64,000 bases of DNA from Kaistia terrae (GCF_026344005.1 NZ_JAPKNH010000014.1:32163-96162); one strand, 5' to 3'; positions 1 to 10,208 are shown, counted from the first letter of the stretch. Translations and numbers: made by a program. Notes: generated from the sequence alone by a model not told the origin.

Positions 1-593
1 GCGACGATCAGCGGCTTCGTCGCGGCCTCCAGTTCGACCGGCAAACCAATGCCCGGCACGATTGGAATATTGGCGGTGCGCACGCCACGATTGGCCAGAT
101 AGATGCTGGTCGGCGTCTTCGACGTTCGGCTGACACCGATGATGACGATCTCGGCCAGGTCGAGATCCTCCGGCAACTGGCCATCGTCATGCATCATCGT
201 GAAGGTCAGCGCCTCGATGCGACGGAAATAATCGCCATCGAGCGAGTGTTGCGCCCCGACGCGGCCCTGGCTCGGCGCGCCGAGATAGGACTGGAACACC
301 TGAAGCACGGGATCGAGAACCGAAAAGCACGGCACACCGATGTCGCGACACCCCTGTTCCAACATCACCGCCATCGAGCGATCCACCAGTGTGAACAGGA
401 CGATGCCCGGTTCCTGCTCGATTTCGGCGACAAGCCGTTCGACCTGCTTCGGCGCGCGGACCATCGAATGCAGGTGTTCTATGATCTCGACGCCGGGATA
501 TTGGGCCGAAGCCGCCCTTCCAACCGTCAGCAATGTCTCGCCTGTCGCATCCGAAATCAGATGGAGGTGCAGGTGGCGGACCTCGTTCTTCAC
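1..593 (-). CDS. ppsR: Pyruvate, phosphate dikinase / PEP synthase regulatory protein (partial, C-terminus off window)
   Basis: This is the N-terminal 197 or so residues of the DUF299 family of bifunctional serine/threonine kinase and Pi-dependent pyrophosphorylases, which switch PEP synthase or pyruvate phosphate dikinase off and on. The reading begins at a GTG (591-593) with [20 protein letters not shown], the family's typical start. It continues through the conserved [19 protein letters not shown] segment near residues 155-173 and is cut by the window edge. It diverges from hemE across the putative origin, an arrangement common in Hyphomicrobiales. Family membership is clear from sequence. 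Whether the target here is PpsA or PpdK cannot be told. Confidence 0.93.
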   Translation of the reverse strand, partial: MKNEVRHLHLHLISDATGETLLTVGRAASAQYPGVEIIEHLHSMVRAPKQVERLVAEIEQEPGIVLFTLVDRSMAVMLEQGCRDIGVPCFSVLDPVLQVFQSYLGAPSQGRVGAQHSLDGDYFRRIEALTFTMMHDDGQLPEDLDLAEIVIIGVSRTSKTPTSIYLANRGVRTANIPIVPGIGLPVELEAATKPLIV

Positions 594-737
594 ACTGTCA
601 TCCCCAGGGCTGTGGACAGGACGTGGATAAATCCCCCGTCCGGTCTCCGATGACCGACTTGTCCCCGATGAGTGGAAAATGATCAACAGCGGCTGAGCCT
701 GGGGACAAAGATTCAGGCCTGTCGAGGAAAGCGGGAA

Positions 738-753
738 TTAAGAAGTTATTAAC
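738..753 (+). promoter_or_regulatory. CtrA box 1 in putative oriC
   Basis: The sequence reads TTAAGAAGTTATTAAC, an exact match to the CtrA consensus TTAA-N7-TTAAC. It shares the TTAA at 749-752 with the next TTAAC run, 8 bp further on. CtrA binding at such sites represses initiation in Caulobacter; that role here is inferred. Confidence 0.65.
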
Positions 754-760
754 CAAGACA

Positions 761-776
761 TTAACGAGATATTAAC
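761..776 (+). promoter_or_regulatory. CtrA box 2 in putative oriC
   Basis: The sequence reads TTAACGAGATATTAAC, again an exact TTAA-N7-TTAAC, 23 bp (about two helical turns) after box 1. It is joined to box 1 by an imperfect TTAA-N8-TTAAC pairing (749-765). The two together form a cluster resembling those of the Caulobacter origin. Confidence 0.65.
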
Positions 777-998
777 AGCCTGCGGCCGGATCTCTAAAAC
801 TGTAAACGTCCAAAAATTTACAGATGAATCAAAGCGCTAGAGAAAAGCGACAGCCGCTTCTCCCCAAAAGGATTCACAACGAACGCCAAACACGTCGAGG
901 TTGCACGGGCGTCTCGGTCGCATTGTGGATAGCGCTGAATGACGGTAATCCACCGTCAAGAAGAAGAAGAAACTACAGATAGATCTCTTTCTTTGGTG

Positions 999-2051
999 AT
1001 GGTGGTGAAGAACGACCCGACGGCTTTGATGACGAAAGCGCGCCTGCTGCGCGTGCTGGATGGCGAAGCGATCGCCCGGCCACCCATGTGGCTGATGCGA
1101 CAGGCAGGACGCTACCTCCCGGAATATCGGGCGCTTCGGACGAAAGCCGGATCGTTCCTCGATCTCTGCTACACCCCGGAACTGGCAACGGAAGTGACGC
1201 TGCAGCCAATCCGGCGGTTTGGCTTTGATGCTGCGATCCTGTTCTCCGACATTCTCGTCATCCCGCATGCTCTCGGCCGAGACGTTCGTTTCGTTGAAGG
1301 CGAGGGACCGCGTCTCGATCCAATCGAGATCGCCCACCTTGACCAACTGACAGTCAACGCCGTCCTCGAACGGCTGGCGCCTGTGCTGGAGACCGTGGCG
1401 GCGGTTCGGAGCGAATTGGCTCCAGACAAGGCGCTGATCGGCTTCTGCGGGGCTCCCTGGACCGTCGCGACCTACATGATCGCCGGGAAAGGGACTCCGG
1501 ATCAGGCACCTTCCCGTCTTCTGGCAGCGCGCAATCCCGAAGCGCTCGACAGACTGATTGAAACGCTGGTTCAGGCTTCGATCGTCTATCTCGTGGCGCA
1601 GCTTCGCGCCGGCGCGGATGCCGTGCAGATCTTTGATAGTTGGTCGCGCGTGCTTTCGCCGGCCGCTTTCGAGCGTTGGTCTGCCGGACCGATCGCCCGG
1701 ATCGTTGCCGGCGTTCGCGCGGAAATTCCGGATGCCCGGATCATCGGTTTTCCGAAAGGCGCGGATCGCGGCCTGGTTTCCTTCGTCGAAACGACGGGCG
1801 TCAACGCTGTCGGTGTCGATTGGACCGTACCGCTTGCCACGGTGCGGGCGGAAATCGGCGATCGAGCCGCTATACAGGGCAATCTCGATCCGATGGCGTT
1901 GGTTGCCGGTGGCGCACAGCTCGACGACGCCGTTGACGAGATTCTCGACGTCATGCGCGGTGGAAGACTGATTTTCAATCTCGGGCATGGGATCGTGCCG
2001 CAGACGCCGATCGAGCATGTCGAGCGTCTCGTCGAACGCGTGCGACGCTAG
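999..2051 (+). CDS. hemE: Uroporphyrinogen decarboxylase
   Basis: This cytosolic enzyme removes four acetate carboxyls from uroporphyrinogen III to give coproporphyrinogen III in haem biosynthesis. The family signature [17 protein letters not shown] lies at residues 28-44 and includes substrate-binding Arg34 and Arg38. [11 protein letters not shown], the GNLDP motif and the C-terminal FNLGHGI are all present. The start at 999 gives 350 aa, within the usual 340-355. An in-frame ATG at 1029 would give 340 aa, and one at 939 would add an unconserved, charged 20-residue extension. No start has a convincing Shine-Dalgarno. hemJ follows 14 bp downstream in the same pathway, suggesting an operon. 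Confidence 0.95.
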   Translation: MVVKNDPTALMTKARLLRVLDGEAIARPPMWLMRQAGRYLPEYRALRTKAGSFLDLCYTPELATEVTLQPIRRFGFDAAILFSDILVIPHALGRDVRFVEGEGPRLDPIEIAHLDQLTVNAVLERLAPVLETVAAVRSELAPDKALIGFCGAPWTVATYMIAGKGTPDQAPSRLLAARNPEALDRLIETLVQASIVYLVAQLRAGADAVQIFDSWSRVLSPAAFERWSAGPIARIVAGVRAEIPDARIIGFPKGADRGLVSFVETTGVNAVGVDWTVPLATVRAEIGDRAAIQGNLDPMALVAGGAQLDDAVDEILDVMRGGRLIFNLGHGIVPQTPIEHVERLVERVRR

Positions 2052-2065
2052 GGCAGGGGCAAGCA

Positions 2066-2494
2066 ATGGCTTACTATGACTGGATCAAGGCGCTGCACGT
2101 CATTTCGGTGATCGCCTGGATGGCCGGCATCTTCTACCTGCCGCGTCTTTTCGTCTATCACACCAGTGCTGCGGTCGGTTCGGACAAGTCCGAGACCTTC
2201 AAGGTGATGGAAGCCAAGTTGTTGCGGATGATCATGAATCCGGCGATGATCCTGACTTGGATCACCGGCCTGACGATTGTCCGTCTCGGCGGCTGGGAAC
2301 AGCAGCCCTGGTTCATGGCAAAGTTCGTTCTTGTCATCGCCATGTCGGTTTTCCATATGTGGCTGGCGTCATGCCGCAAGGCTTTCGCGGCGGACCGGAA
2401 CAGCCGGTCGGAGCGCGCTTTTCGCCTCGCCAATGAGATCCCCACCGTCCTGATGGTGCTGATTGTCATCCTGGTCGTCGTCAAGCCGTTCTGA
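2066..2494 (+). CDS. hemJ: Protoporphyrinogen IX oxidase HemJ
   Basis: This 142-residue integral membrane protein of the HemJ (UPF0093) family oxidises protoporphyrinogen IX to protoporphyrin IX in bacteria lacking HemG or HemY. The N-terminal helix carries the conserved LHVISVIAWMAGIFYLPRLF segment (residues 10-29), with His11, and later helices cover roughly 53-72, 81-102 and 125-140. It starts 14 bp after hemE, behind GCAGGGG, so the two haem genes are probably co-transcribed. rho follows 220 bp on. The gene order hemE-hemJ-rho is typical of Hyphomicrobiales. Confidence 0.93.
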   Translation: MAYYDWIKALHVISVIAWMAGIFYLPRLFVYHTSAAVGSDKSETFKVMEAKLLRMIMNPAMILTWITGLTIVRLGGWEQQPWFMAKFVLVIAMSVFHMWLASCRKAFAADRNSRSERAFRLANEIPTVLMVLIVILVVVKPF

Positions 2495-2714
2495 ATTTCT
2501 GCGTATTTGCGACGTTTCTGCCGCTTGCCGTGGAACCGGCGAGCGATTATGGTGCGCCATCTTGTCGAAGCAGACGGATGCCGGTTGACCTGCCAGGGAC
2601 GACCGAAGCATCGCGCCGGTGGGCATAGTTCCCGCCAGGCTGAAGTTCTGCCAATCCCCTTTCGATATCCTTCGATCCATCCTTTCCTGAATCCCAACGA
2701 GATTCACAAAACCC

Positions 2715-3980
2715 ATGCGTGAAATGAAACTACAGGACCTCAAGTCCAAATCCCCGACGGAGCTGCTAGCCTTCGCCGAGGAACTTGAGGTCGAGAATGC
2801 GAGCACCCTGCGAAAGCAGGAGCTTATGTTCGCGATCCTGAAGCAGCTGGCTGACAACGATGTCGAGATCGTCGGACAGGGCGTCGTCGAAGTGCTGCAG
2901 GATGGCTTCGGCTTCCTGCGCTCCCCCGACGCCAACTATCTGGCTGGACCCGACGATATTTACGTCTCTCCCTCGCAGATCCGCCGCTTTTCGCTGCGGA
3001 CCGGCGATACGGTCGAGGGCTATATCCGCAGTCCGAAGGATGGCGAGCGCTATTTCGCCCTGCTCAAGGTCTCGACAATCAATTTCGAGGACCCGGACAA
3101 GGCGCGCCACAAGGTTCACTTCGACAATCTGACGCCGCTCTACCCGAACGAGCGCTTCAGGATGGAGCTCGAAGTTCAGCACGGCAAGGACATGACGCCC
3201 CGGATCATCGATCTGGTCGCGCCGCTCGGCAAAGGCCAGCGCGCGCTCGTCACAGCGCCGCCGCGCACCGGTAAGACGGTGTTCCTGCAGAACATCGCCC
3301 ATTCGATCGCTGAAAATCACCCCGAGTGCTACCTCATCGTTCTCCTGATCGATGAGCGTCCGGAAGAAGTGACGGACATGCAGCGTTCGGTGAAGGGCGA
3401 GGTCATTTCCTCGACCTTCGACGAACCGGCAACCCGCCACGTCGCCGTCGCCGAAATGGTCATCGAAAAGGCCAAGCGCCTGGTCGAACATGGCCGCGAC
3501 GTTGTCATCCTGCTGGATTCGATCACCCGCCTCGGCCGCGCCTACAACACCGTCGTGCCGTCCTCCGGCAAGGTCTTGACCGGTGGTGTCGATGCGAACG
3601 CGCTGCAGCGGCCGAAGCGTTTCTTCGGCGCCGCCCGTAACATCGAGGAAGGCGGCTCGCTGACGATCATCGCGACCGCCCTGATCGATACCGGCAGCCG
3701 CATGGACGAAGTCATCTTCGAAGAGTTCAAGGGAACCGGTAACTCGGAAATCATCCTGGACCGCAAGGTGGCCGACAAGCGGACCTTCCCGGCGATCGAC
3801 ATCACCCGTTCGGGCACCCGCAAGGAAGAGCTGCTCGTTCCGCCGGACGTGCTCAAGAAGATGTATGTCCTGCGCCGCATCCTCATGCCGATGGGTACGG
3901 TCGACGCGATCGAGTTCCTGCTCGACAAGCTCAAGCAGACGAAACACAACTCCGATTTCTTCGACCAGATGAACACCTGA
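2715..3980 (+). CDS. rho: Transcription termination factor Rho
   Basis: This is the hexameric RNA-dependent ATPase that terminates transcription. The 421 residues are of standard length. The N-terminal Rho_N helical domain begins [20 protein letters not shown], followed by a cold-shock-like RNA-binding domain (about 50-125) with the GFGFLRS motif. The RecA-like ATPase core has Walker A (PPRTGKT near 180), Walker B ([11 protein letters not shown]) and the Q- and R-loop segments. The 220-bp leader from hemJ is long enough for Rho autoregulation, but I see no clear signal in it. A strong intrinsic terminator follows. Confidence 0.97.
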   Translation: MREMKLQDLKSKSPTELLAFAEELEVENASTLRKQELMFAILKQLADNDVEIVGQGVVEVLQDGFGFLRSPDANYLAGPDDIYVSPSQIRRFSLRTGDTVEGYIRSPKDGERYFALLKVSTINFEDPDKARHKVHFDNLTPLYPNERFRMELEVQHGKDMTPRIIDLVAPLGKGQRALVTAPPRTGKTVFLQNIAHSIAENHPECYLIVLLIDERPEEVTDMQRSVKGEVISSTFDEPATRHVAVAEMVIEKAKRLVEHGRDVVILLDSITRLGRAYNTVVPSSGKVLTGGVDANALQRPKRFFGAARNIEEGGSLTIIATALIDTGSRMDEVIFEEFKGTGNSEIILDRKVADKRTFPAIDITRSGTRKEELLVPPDVLKKMYVLRRILMPMGTVDAIEFLLDKLKQTKHNSDFFDQMNT

Positions 3981-4024
3981 TCGAGAATTTTGCGACGCTT
4001 CGCGCGGCGCTTGGGATGAGAAAA

Positions 4025-4049
4025 GGCCGGGCAATCGCCCGGCCTTTTT
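4025..4049 (+). terminator. Intrinsic terminator after rho
   Basis: A perfect 8-bp GGCCGGGC/GCCCGGCC stem with a 4-nt loop is followed by five T residues, 44 bp after the rho stop. Read on the other strand, four T residues follow the stem. It could therefore also serve as a transcription stop from the other side. Confidence 0.9.
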
Positions 4050-4093
4050 GCGTTTGGGTGTTAACCCATCGGGATCGGAGCGTTAGCGATCCG

Positions 4094-6112
4094 TTAGCCA
4101 TGTCCGGCGAGGTGAGCAGCCAGGGCTTGCGGATCGGTGAGCGGTAGCGAGCAGGCACCCTCGCGACAGACATAGGCCGTCGCCCTTCCATCAATTGCGG
4201 TCTTGCCGTGCGCCGGATGCGAGGTCGGCAAGCTCGAACTTTCCGTCCGCACATCGAGCACGAAATGGCGTTGCCAATTTTGCAGGACGATATCTCGGAG
4301 CGATGCGCCATCGCTGCCGGTCGGCGTCAGGATCACGATGGTCTGAACCGCGAGACGGAGATCGAGCCCCGATAGCAGGCTGGCCGACCCAAACACATTG
4401 GTGGCGATCGCCGAAGCGGCAGCTTCCAGAATGGCATCCGCTCGGTCGCGATAGAGATCGTTGCCAGTCAGCGCCCACAGCCGGACAAGACACTCGACGG
4501 CGAGGCCATGCGGATTGGGTGCGGCGTCGTCGATGCGGTCGGACTTTCGAACGATGAGCGCCTCGGCGTCATCGGCGGTGAAGAAATAACCGCCGTCTCC
4601 GTCGCCATGATGGGCTTCAAGGTCATCGAGAAAACGCGCGGCATGATCCAGATAGACCGCATCCTGGGTTGCCTGATGCAGCGTGATCGCCGCCTTGGCC
4701 ATGGACGCCAGATCGGAGGAGAAGCCCGGAAACACCATCTGCCCGTTGCGCGCCGCGTGGCCGAGACGGCCATCCCGGGCGATGGATTCGGTTATGAAAC
4801 GAAACGCCTGCTCGGCCATTTCGATCCAATCGGGGCGATGCAGGAGCATGCCGGCGGTCGCGAGGCCGGAAATGGCATAGCCGTTCCAGTCGACCAGGAT
4901 CTTGTCGTCGAGGCCGGGACGAATGCGCATGGCGCGATGTTCCTGCATCCGCGCCAGCAATCTTTCAGCGCGAACTGCGTCGACGGCGGATAGCGGGGCG
5001 GGGGTCTTCAATCGATTCGGGATCGAAACGCCTTCCCAATTGCCCCCTTCGCTGATGTCGTAGAGTTCCGCGATGAGAGCGGCGTCGTCGGGCACCAGGA
5101 ATTGGTCCAGCTCGGCGCGGTTCCAGACGTAGAACCGCCCCTCATGCCCTTCTGAATCCGCGTCGAGGCTGGCCGAAAATGCGCCGCCCGGCAGCAGCAT
5201 TTCTCGTTGAAGCCAAGCGACGGTGGTTTCGATTCGGTTCCGATACGTCGTGGCCATCGGTCCGGCTCGGGAAGCCAGCGCCCATTGCTCGATGACAAGG
5301 CCATTGTCGGAGAGCATTTTCTCGAAATGCGGCGCGAGCCAATCGGCATCGGTGCTGTAGCGGGCCAAGCCGCCGCCGACGTGATCAAAAATGCCGCCAT
5401 TCGACAGCCCGTTCAGGGTCGCAGCGACGGCCTGAGCATAGACGTCTTCGCCGTTGCGCGTTGCGCTGCGGGCCAGAAAATCGGTGACGGCGGCATTGGG
5501 GAATTTTGGCGCGCCCTTGGTGCCGCCGCGCTCCAGATCCATGATCGACAGGATCGACCGCGCCGCTTCGTCGAGCAGGTCACGTCCAAGCGCCGGCCCG
5601 GCAGCCTGTGGGCGCGGGGCTATATGCGCGGCGATGCGGTTTGCCTGCGCAAGGATCTGTTCCCGGTCGTTCTGGTAGAAGGCAGAAATCTGCTCCAGCA
5701 CGTCGACGAAACCAGGACGGCCATAACGCGACGTCTTGGGAAAGTAGGTGCCGCCCCAGATCGGCTTGCCGTCGGGGGTCAGGAACATCGTCAACGGCCA
5801 GCCGCCCTGGTCGCCCAGCGCGTGCAAGGCCGCCATGTAGATCTGGTCAATGTCGGGCCGTTCCTCGCGATCGACCTTGATGTTGACGAAGAGACGGTTC
5901 ATCACCGCGGCCGTCGCGTCGTCCTCGAACGATTCATGCGCCATGACATGGCACCAGTGGCAGGCGGCATAGCCGATCGACAGCAGGATCGGCACGTCGC
6001 GGTCATGTGCCTCCTGCAGCGCCGCGGCGTTCCAGCCGCGCCAGTGAACAGGATTGTCCTGATGCTGGAGCAAATAGGGGCTGGTCTCGAGGCGCAGCAG
6101 ATTTTCGGACAT
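4094..6112 (-). CDS. Thioredoxin-fold, six-hairpin-glycosidase-like protein (YyaL/DUF255 family)
   Basis: This 672-residue protein belongs to the DUF255/COG1331 family related to mammalian SPATA20. The N-terminal thioredoxin-like domain (about 1-165) has the conserved NPVHWRGW, the CHWC active-site-like motif (near 51-54) and KVDREERPDID. A long C-terminal (alpha/alpha)6 barrel-type region resembling N-acylglucosamine 2-epimerase follows, with GGIFDHVGGGLARYSTD and the DDKILVDWNGYAISG segment. The biochemical role of the family is not settled. No signal peptide is visible, so it is probably cytoplasmic. It converges with rho and diverges from mnmE, standing alone. Confidence 0.9.
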   Translation of the reverse strand: MSENLLRLETSPYLLQHQDNPVHWRGWNAAALQEAHDRDVPILLSIGYAACHWCHVMAHESFEDDATAAVMNRLFVNIKVDREERPDIDQIYMAALHALGDQGGWPLTMFLTPDGKPIWGGTYFPKTSRYGRPGFVDVLEQISAFYQNDREQILAQANRIAAHIAPRPQAAGPALGRDLLDEAARSILSIMDLERGGTKGAPKFPNAAVTDFLARSATRNGEDVYAQAVAATLNGLSNGGIFDHVGGGLARYSTDADWLAPHFEKMLSDNGLVIEQWALASRAGPMATTYRNRIETTVAWLQREMLLPGGAFSASLDADSEGHEGRFYVWNRAELDQFLVPDDAALIAELYDISEGGNWEGVSIPNRLKTPAPLSAVDAVRAERLLARMQEHRAMRIRPGLDDKILVDWNGYAISGLATAGMLLHRPDWIEMAEQAFRFITESIARDGRLGHAARNGQMVFPGFSSDLASMAKAAITLHQATQDAVYLDHAARFLDDLEAHHGDGDGGYFFTADDAEALIVRKSDRIDDAAPNPHGLAVECLVRLWALTGNDLYRDRADAILEAAASAIATNVFGSASLLSGLDLRLAVQTIVILTPTGSDGASLRDIVLQNWQRHFVLDVRTESSSLPTSHPAHGKTAIDGRATAYVCREGACSLPLTDPQALAAHLAGHG

Positions 6113-6268
6113 GACGGCTTTCGCAAGTTAGAGCCTTTGTGGCGGCGACGTCCGAGGGTAGACCTCCATGGCGGGTGCGCAAGCGTTGGCTGCGGAGATG
6201 CACCAAAGCCCTGGGCCACCGGATTGGCCGAGGGGTACAGAGATCAGGCAAGGATTGAGTAGGCGGGA

Positions 6269-7597
6269 ATGACCATCGAACGACACGACACGATCTTCGC
6301 CTTGTCGAGCGGCGCGGCGCCCTCTGGCGTGGCCGTCATCCGTTTCAGCGGCGCGAACGTTCGATTCGGACTCGAAACGTTGATTGGTGATGTACCCGCG
6401 CCCCGGATGGCGGCGCTGCGGACGCTACGCGCGCCTGGATCGGAAGACATTCTTGATCGTGGACTCGTTCTGTTCTTTCCGGGTCCGGCCAGCTTTACCG
6501 GGGAGGACGTCGCCGAATTGCAGGTTCATGGCGGCCGCGCGGTTATCGCCAGCGTGCTGAAGGCGCTTGGAACTCTGCCAGGATATCGCCATGCCGAGGC
6601 CGGTGAATTCACCCGCCGCGCCTTCGAGAACGGCCGCGCCGACCTGACCGAGATCGAAGGCCTGGCCGATCTGGTCGCCGCTGAAACCGAAATGCAGCGC
6701 CGTCTGGCGGTTCGGCAGGCGGAGGGCGAGCTTCGAAAGCTCTACGAGGATTGGCGGCATCGCCTGATCCGCGCCCGCGCCTTGATCGAGGCCGGACTGG
6801 ACTTTGTCGATGAGGAAGATGTCCCGGATGACGTCATGGCGCCAGCATGGCAGGAGGCAGCTTCGGTCGCCCGCGAGATGGCGGCGCATCTGGATGATCA
6901 GCATTTTGGCGAACGGGTGCGGAGCGGCTTTGAGGTCGTGCTGCTGGGCGCGCCGAATGTCGGCAAGTCCAGCCTGATGAATGCGCTCGTGCGCCGCGAG
7001 GCGGCCATCGTCACGGCCGAGCCTGGCACCACCCGCGACCTGATCGAGGTCGCGCTGGATATTGACGGCCATGCCGTGACGCTGATCGACACGGCGGGAT
7101 TGCGCGAGACGGAAAGTGTTGTCGAGCGCGAGGGAATTGCCCGCGCCCGTCGTCGGGCGGGCGTTGCCGACTTGGTCCTCGCTCTGTCGGACGAGGACTC
7201 CTGGCCCGAAACGATTTCCGAAAATGGCCCAATCCTAAGGGTTCGTACGAAGCTTGACCTCATTGATTCGGACTCGAAACGAGTCGCGAGCGAAGCCGAT
7301 GTTGCTGTGTCGGCGCGTAGCGGCACCGGCCTGGATAACCTGATCCGCGCCATTGGTGGCGCCCTGCGGCTGGCACGTCCCATGCCCTCGGCCTTGATTA
7401 CCCGGACACGCCAGCGTGACGGCATCGCACGGTCGCTTGCCTATCTTCAGGAACTGGAGCGCGAAGGCGATCGCGCTATCGAGGTGAAGGCCGAGCTCCT
7501 GCGCAGCGCCGCCGACGCGCTTGGCCGGGTGACCGGCAAGGTCGATGTTGAGGACCTGCTCGACGTTATCTTTGCCGAATTCTGTATTGGCAAATAG
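6269..7597 (+). CDS. mnmE: tRNA uridine-5-carboxymethylaminomethyl(34) synthesis GTPase
   Basis: MnmE works with MnmG to modify the wobble uridine (cmnm5U34 or nm5U34) of several tRNAs. The N-terminal tetrahydrofolate-binding domain begins with MTIERHDTIFALSSGAAPSG. The central helical domain encloses a Ras-like G domain with G1 GAPNVGKS at 227-234, the EPGTTRD switch, DTAGLRET and a TKLD G4 motif. The C-terminal CIGK is the folate/formyl-contacting motif. At 442 aa it has family length. mnmG lies 95 bp downstream with a parS site in the gap, so the two partners are probably expressed together. Confidence 0.97.
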   Translation: MTIERHDTIFALSSGAAPSGVAVIRFSGANVRFGLETLIGDVPAPRMAALRTLRAPGSEDILDRGLVLFFPGPASFTGEDVAELQVHGGRAVIASVLKALGTLPGYRHAEAGEFTRRAFENGRADLTEIEGLADLVAAETEMQRRLAVRQAEGELRKLYEDWRHRLIRARALIEAGLDFVDEEDVPDDVMAPAWQEAASVAREMAAHLDDQHFGERVRSGFEVVLLGAPNVGKSSLMNALVRREAAIVTAEPGTTRDLIEVALDIDGHAVTLIDTAGLRETESVVEREGIARARRRAGVADLVLALSDEDSWPETISENGPILRVRTKLDLIDSDSKRVASEADVAVSARSGTGLDNLIRAIGGALRLARPMPSALITRTRQRDGIARSLAYLQELEREGDRAIEVKAELLRSAADALGRVTGKVDVEDLLDVIFAEFCIGK

Positions 7598-7614
7598 GCA
7601 TCGTTTCGCATCCG

Positions 7615-7630
7615 TGTTCCACGTGAAACA
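7615..7630. promoter_or_regulatory. parS: parS centromere site 1
   Basis: TGTTCCACGTGAAACA matches the parS palindrome TGTTTCACGTGAAACA at 15 of 16 positions. It lies between mnmE and mnmG, about 3.5 kb from parB. ParB loads at such sites to segregate the origin region. Confidence 0.88.
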
Positions 7631-7692
7631 GTTTTGTCTTTGACGCGGTTCGGCCAAGCGACTACGAAAACGCGATCAACAGGATCGGAACT

Positions 7693-9576
7693 ATGACGAG
7701 CGCAGCAGACGCCATTTTTGACGTCGTCGTGATTGGCGGCGGCCACGCTGGAACGGAAGCGGCCGCTGCCTCGGCGCGGCTCGGCGCCCGCACGGCCCTA
7801 GTGACCCATTCGCGCGACACCATCGGCGTCATGTCCTGCAACCCGGCCATTGGCGGTTTGGGCAAGGGACACCTCGTTCGCGAAGTCGATGCCTTGGACG
7901 GATTGATGGGGCGTATCGCCGATGCCGGTGGCATCCAGTTCCGCATGCTGAACCGCCGCAAGGGCCCGGCCGTGCGCGGACCGCGCGCCCAGGCAGACAG
8001 AAAACTCTATCGCGAAGCGATGCAGGCCGAAATCTTCTCGACCGCTAATCTGACCGTGGTCGAGGGCGAGGCGGATGACCTGACGGTTGTCGAGGGCCGG
8101 ATTGCGGGCGTCGTGCTGGCCGATGGTCGTCGGATTGTTTGCGGCGCGGTGGTGATCACCACGGGCACCTTCTTGCGCGGGCTTATCCATCTGGGCGAGA
8201 CCCAGACTCCTGCCGGGCGTGTCGGCGAAAAGCCGGCGATGGGCCTTTCCGCTGCTCTGGAACGCCACGCCTTTAATCTGGCTCGACTGAAGACCGGTAC
8301 GCCGGCCCGTCTTGATGGCCGCACCATCAATTATGATGGTCTCGATCGCCAGCCCGGCGATGACGAGCCGGAACCGTTTTCGACGCTGACGACGCGCATT
8401 GATCGCGAGCAGGTTGATTGCTTCATCACGCGCACGACCGAAGCGACCCATGCGGTGATCCGCGCCAATCTGCATCGCTCGCCTATGTATTCCGGCCAGA
8501 TTGAAAGCCGTGGCCCGCGCTATTGCCCGAGCATTGAGGATAAGGTTGTCCGCTTCGCCGAGCGCGATTCACACCAGATCTTCCTGGAACCGGAAGGGCT
8601 GGACGATTCCACGATCTATCCGAATGGTATTTCGACCTCCTTGCCGGAGGATGTGCAGCGCGCGCTTGTCGCGACCATTCCCGGATTGGAAAACGCGGTC
8701 ATCCTGCGGCCAGGCTATGCGATCGAATATGACCATGTCGATCCGCGCGAACTGACCGCGTCGCTGGAGACCAAGAAGGTCGAAGGCTTGTTCCTCGCCG
8801 GACAGATCAACGGCACCACAGGTTACGAGGAAGCAGCGGCGCAGGGCGTCGTCGCCGGTCTCAATGCGGCGCGTCGCGCCGGTGGCCAAGACGGCGTCGC
8901 CTTCAGCCGGTCGGACAGTTACATCGGCGTGATGATCGATGATTTGATCACGCGCGGTGTCACCGAGCCCTACCGCATGTTTACCTCGCGCGCCGAATAT
9001 CGGCTGTCGCTGCGGGCGGATAATGCCGATCAGCGCCTGACGCCGTTTGGCCTCTCCATTGGCGCGGTTGGCGCCCGTCGCGAAGCAGCCTTCGCCGCCA
9101 AGCTGGAGCAGCTTTCGCAGGCGCGCAAGGCCTTCGCCGCGCATAATCTGACGCCGAATGAAGCCGTGAAGGTTGGCCTGGGTGTCAATCAGGACGGCGT
9201 ACGACGTTCGGCCTTTGACCTCTTGGCCTATCCCGATATTGATGCGGCACGGTTGGTGCAGGTCTGGCCGGAGCTTGGCCGTTTCCAGCCTGCCATCCTC
9301 GATCAGATCGAGGCCGACGCGAAATACGCCGTTTATTTGAATCGGCAGCAAAACGATATCGACTCGGTAAAGCGCGACGAGGCTGTGGCGCTGGGTGACG
9401 ATCTCGATTACAGCCGCATCGAAGGGCTTTCGAACGAACTGCGCCAGCGCCTGATGCTGGTTCGTCCGGCAACGCTTGGCCAGGCAGGCCGCATAGAAGG
9501 CATGACGCCGGCAGCGCTGGCGCTTCTCCTGACCACGGCGCGTCGTCGCCCTCAAGCCATCCGGACCGTTGCATGA
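7693..9576 (+). CDS. mnmG: tRNA uridine-5-carboxymethylaminomethyl(34) synthesis FAD enzyme
   Basis: MnmG (GidA) is the FAD- and NADH-using partner of MnmE in wobble-uridine modification. The Rossmann FAD motif [20 protein letters not shown] starts near residue 11. The family blocks [20 protein letters not shown] and [13 protein letters not shown], the catalytic-cysteine segments and a C-terminal helical tRNA/MnmE-binding domain are all present. The 627 aa match the family. It overlaps rsmG by 4 bp (ATGA), indicating translational coupling. Confidence 0.97.
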   Translation: MTSAADAIFDVVVIGGGHAGTEAAAASARLGARTALVTHSRDTIGVMSCNPAIGGLGKGHLVREVDALDGLMGRIADAGGIQFRMLNRRKGPAVRGPRAQADRKLYREAMQAEIFSTANLTVVEGEADDLTVVEGRIAGVVLADGRRIVCGAVVITTGTFLRGLIHLGETQTPAGRVGEKPAMGLSAALERHAFNLARLKTGTPARLDGRTINYDGLDRQPGDDEPEPFSTLTTRIDREQVDCFITRTTEATHAVIRANLHRSPMYSGQIESRGPRYCPSIEDKVVRFAERDSHQIFLEPEGLDDSTIYPNGISTSLPEDVQRALVATIPGLENAVILRPGYAIEYDHVDPRELTASLETKKVEGLFLAGQINGTTGYEEAAAQGVVAGLNAARRAGGQDGVAFSRSDSYIGVMIDDLITRGVTEPYRMFTSRAEYRLSLRADNADQRLTPFGLSIGAVGARREAAFAAKLEQLSQARKAFAAHNLTPNEAVKVGLGVNQDGVRRSAFDLLAYPDIDAARLVQVWPELGRFQPAILDQIEADAKYAVYLNRQQNDIDSVKRDEAVALGDDLDYSRIEGLSNELRQRLMLVRPATLGQAGRIEGMTPAALALLLTTARRRPQAIRTVA

Positions 9577-10208
9577 CCGATACGATCGCGGCCGTCGAGG
9601 CCATTCTCCCCGTTTCACGTGAAACACGCGAGCGGTTGGAGTGCTATGTCGCACTTCTGCGAAAGTGGCAGCCGGCGCAAAACCTGGTGTCGCCGAATAC
9701 GTTGGGCCAGATCTGGACCCGGCATGTCGCCGATTGCGCGCAGCTGGTCGCCCTGTTTCCGGACACGCGAAAGTGGATGGATCTCGGCAGCGGCGCCGGC
9801 TTGCCCGGCATGATCACCGGCATTCTGCTGGCCGATCAGGAGGGGGCTATCGTCCATTGCGTCGAGGCCAATCAGCGCAAATGCGCCTTCCTGCGCACCG
9901 TCATTCGCGAGACGGGCGCCAAGGCCATCGTGCATGAAGGCCGGATCGAATCGGTTCTGAAACAATGGAGCGAGCCGGTCGAGCGCATCAGCGCCCGCGC
10001 GCTCGCCTCGCTGACCAACCTGCTCGATCTCTCCGCTCCGGTTCTCGCGGCCGGTGCCACAGGAACCTTTCATAAAGGTGAAGATTTTGAGTGGGAACTC
10101 GAGGATGCCTCTAAATCTTGGTCTCTCGATCTGATAAGACACAAGAGCATGATCGATGAACGTAGTTCGATCGTCGAAATTTGCCGGGCAGAGCGCCGGA
10201 CCAACTGA
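9573..10208 (+). CDS. rsmG: 16S rRNA (guanine(527)-N7)-methyltransferase
   Basis: RsmG (GidB) methylates N7 of G527 in 16S rRNA using SAM. The 211-residue protein shows the SAM-binding motif [12 protein letters not shown] near residues 69-80, the [12 protein letters not shown] acidic loop and SARALASL. Its codons 13-18 (encoding PVSRET) contain an almost perfect parS palindrome, so this coding segment serves both protein and chromosome segregation. It is coupled to mnmG by a 4-bp overlap, and parA begins 27 bp downstream. Confidence 0.96.
   Translation: MTDTIAAVEAILPVSRETRERLECYVALLRKWQPAQNLVSPNTLGQIWTRHVADCAQLVALFPDTRKWMDLGSGAGLPGMITGILLADQEGAIVHCVEANQRKCAFLRTVIRETGAKAIVHEGRIESVLKQWSEPVERISARALASLTNLLDLSAPVLAAGATGTFHKGEDFEWELEDASKSWSLDLIRHKSMIDERSSIVEICRAERRTN
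9611..9626. promoter_or_regulatory. parS: parS centromere site 2, inside rsmG
   Basis: CGTTTCACGTGAAACA matches parS at 15 of 16 positions, with only the first base differing. It sits within the 5' coding part of rsmG, where it encodes the conserved VSRET. It is 2.0 kb from site 1 and about 1.5 kb upstream of parB. Confidence 0.88.

Larger units (their letters stand above)
594..998. other. oriC: Putative chromosomal replication origin (oriC) between ppsR and hemE
   Basis: This is a 400-bp divergent intergenic region next to hemE, the known place of oriC in Caulobacter and Sinorhizobium. It holds near-consensus DnaA boxes on the minus strand: TTATCCACG at 622-630 and CTATCCACA at 924-932, each 8 of 9, plus CTGTCCACA at 611-619, 7 of 9. 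An AT-rich tract at 735-776 lies in otherwise GC-rich DNA. Two exact TTAA-N7-TTAAC CtrA boxes sit in this tract. There are three GANTC (CcrM) sites at 710-714, 826-830 and 871-875. Origin function is inferred from position and motifs. The right end depends on the hemE start, which is uncertain. Confidence 0.72.

Noticed and set aside
749..765. A third CtrA box between the two origin boxes
   Set aside because: The spacing is TTAA-N8-TTAAC, one base too long, so it is counted only as part of the cluster.
2507..2722. A 71-codon frame between hemJ and rho
   Set aside because: No ribosome site and no recognisable sequence; it overlaps the rho start and is probably chance.
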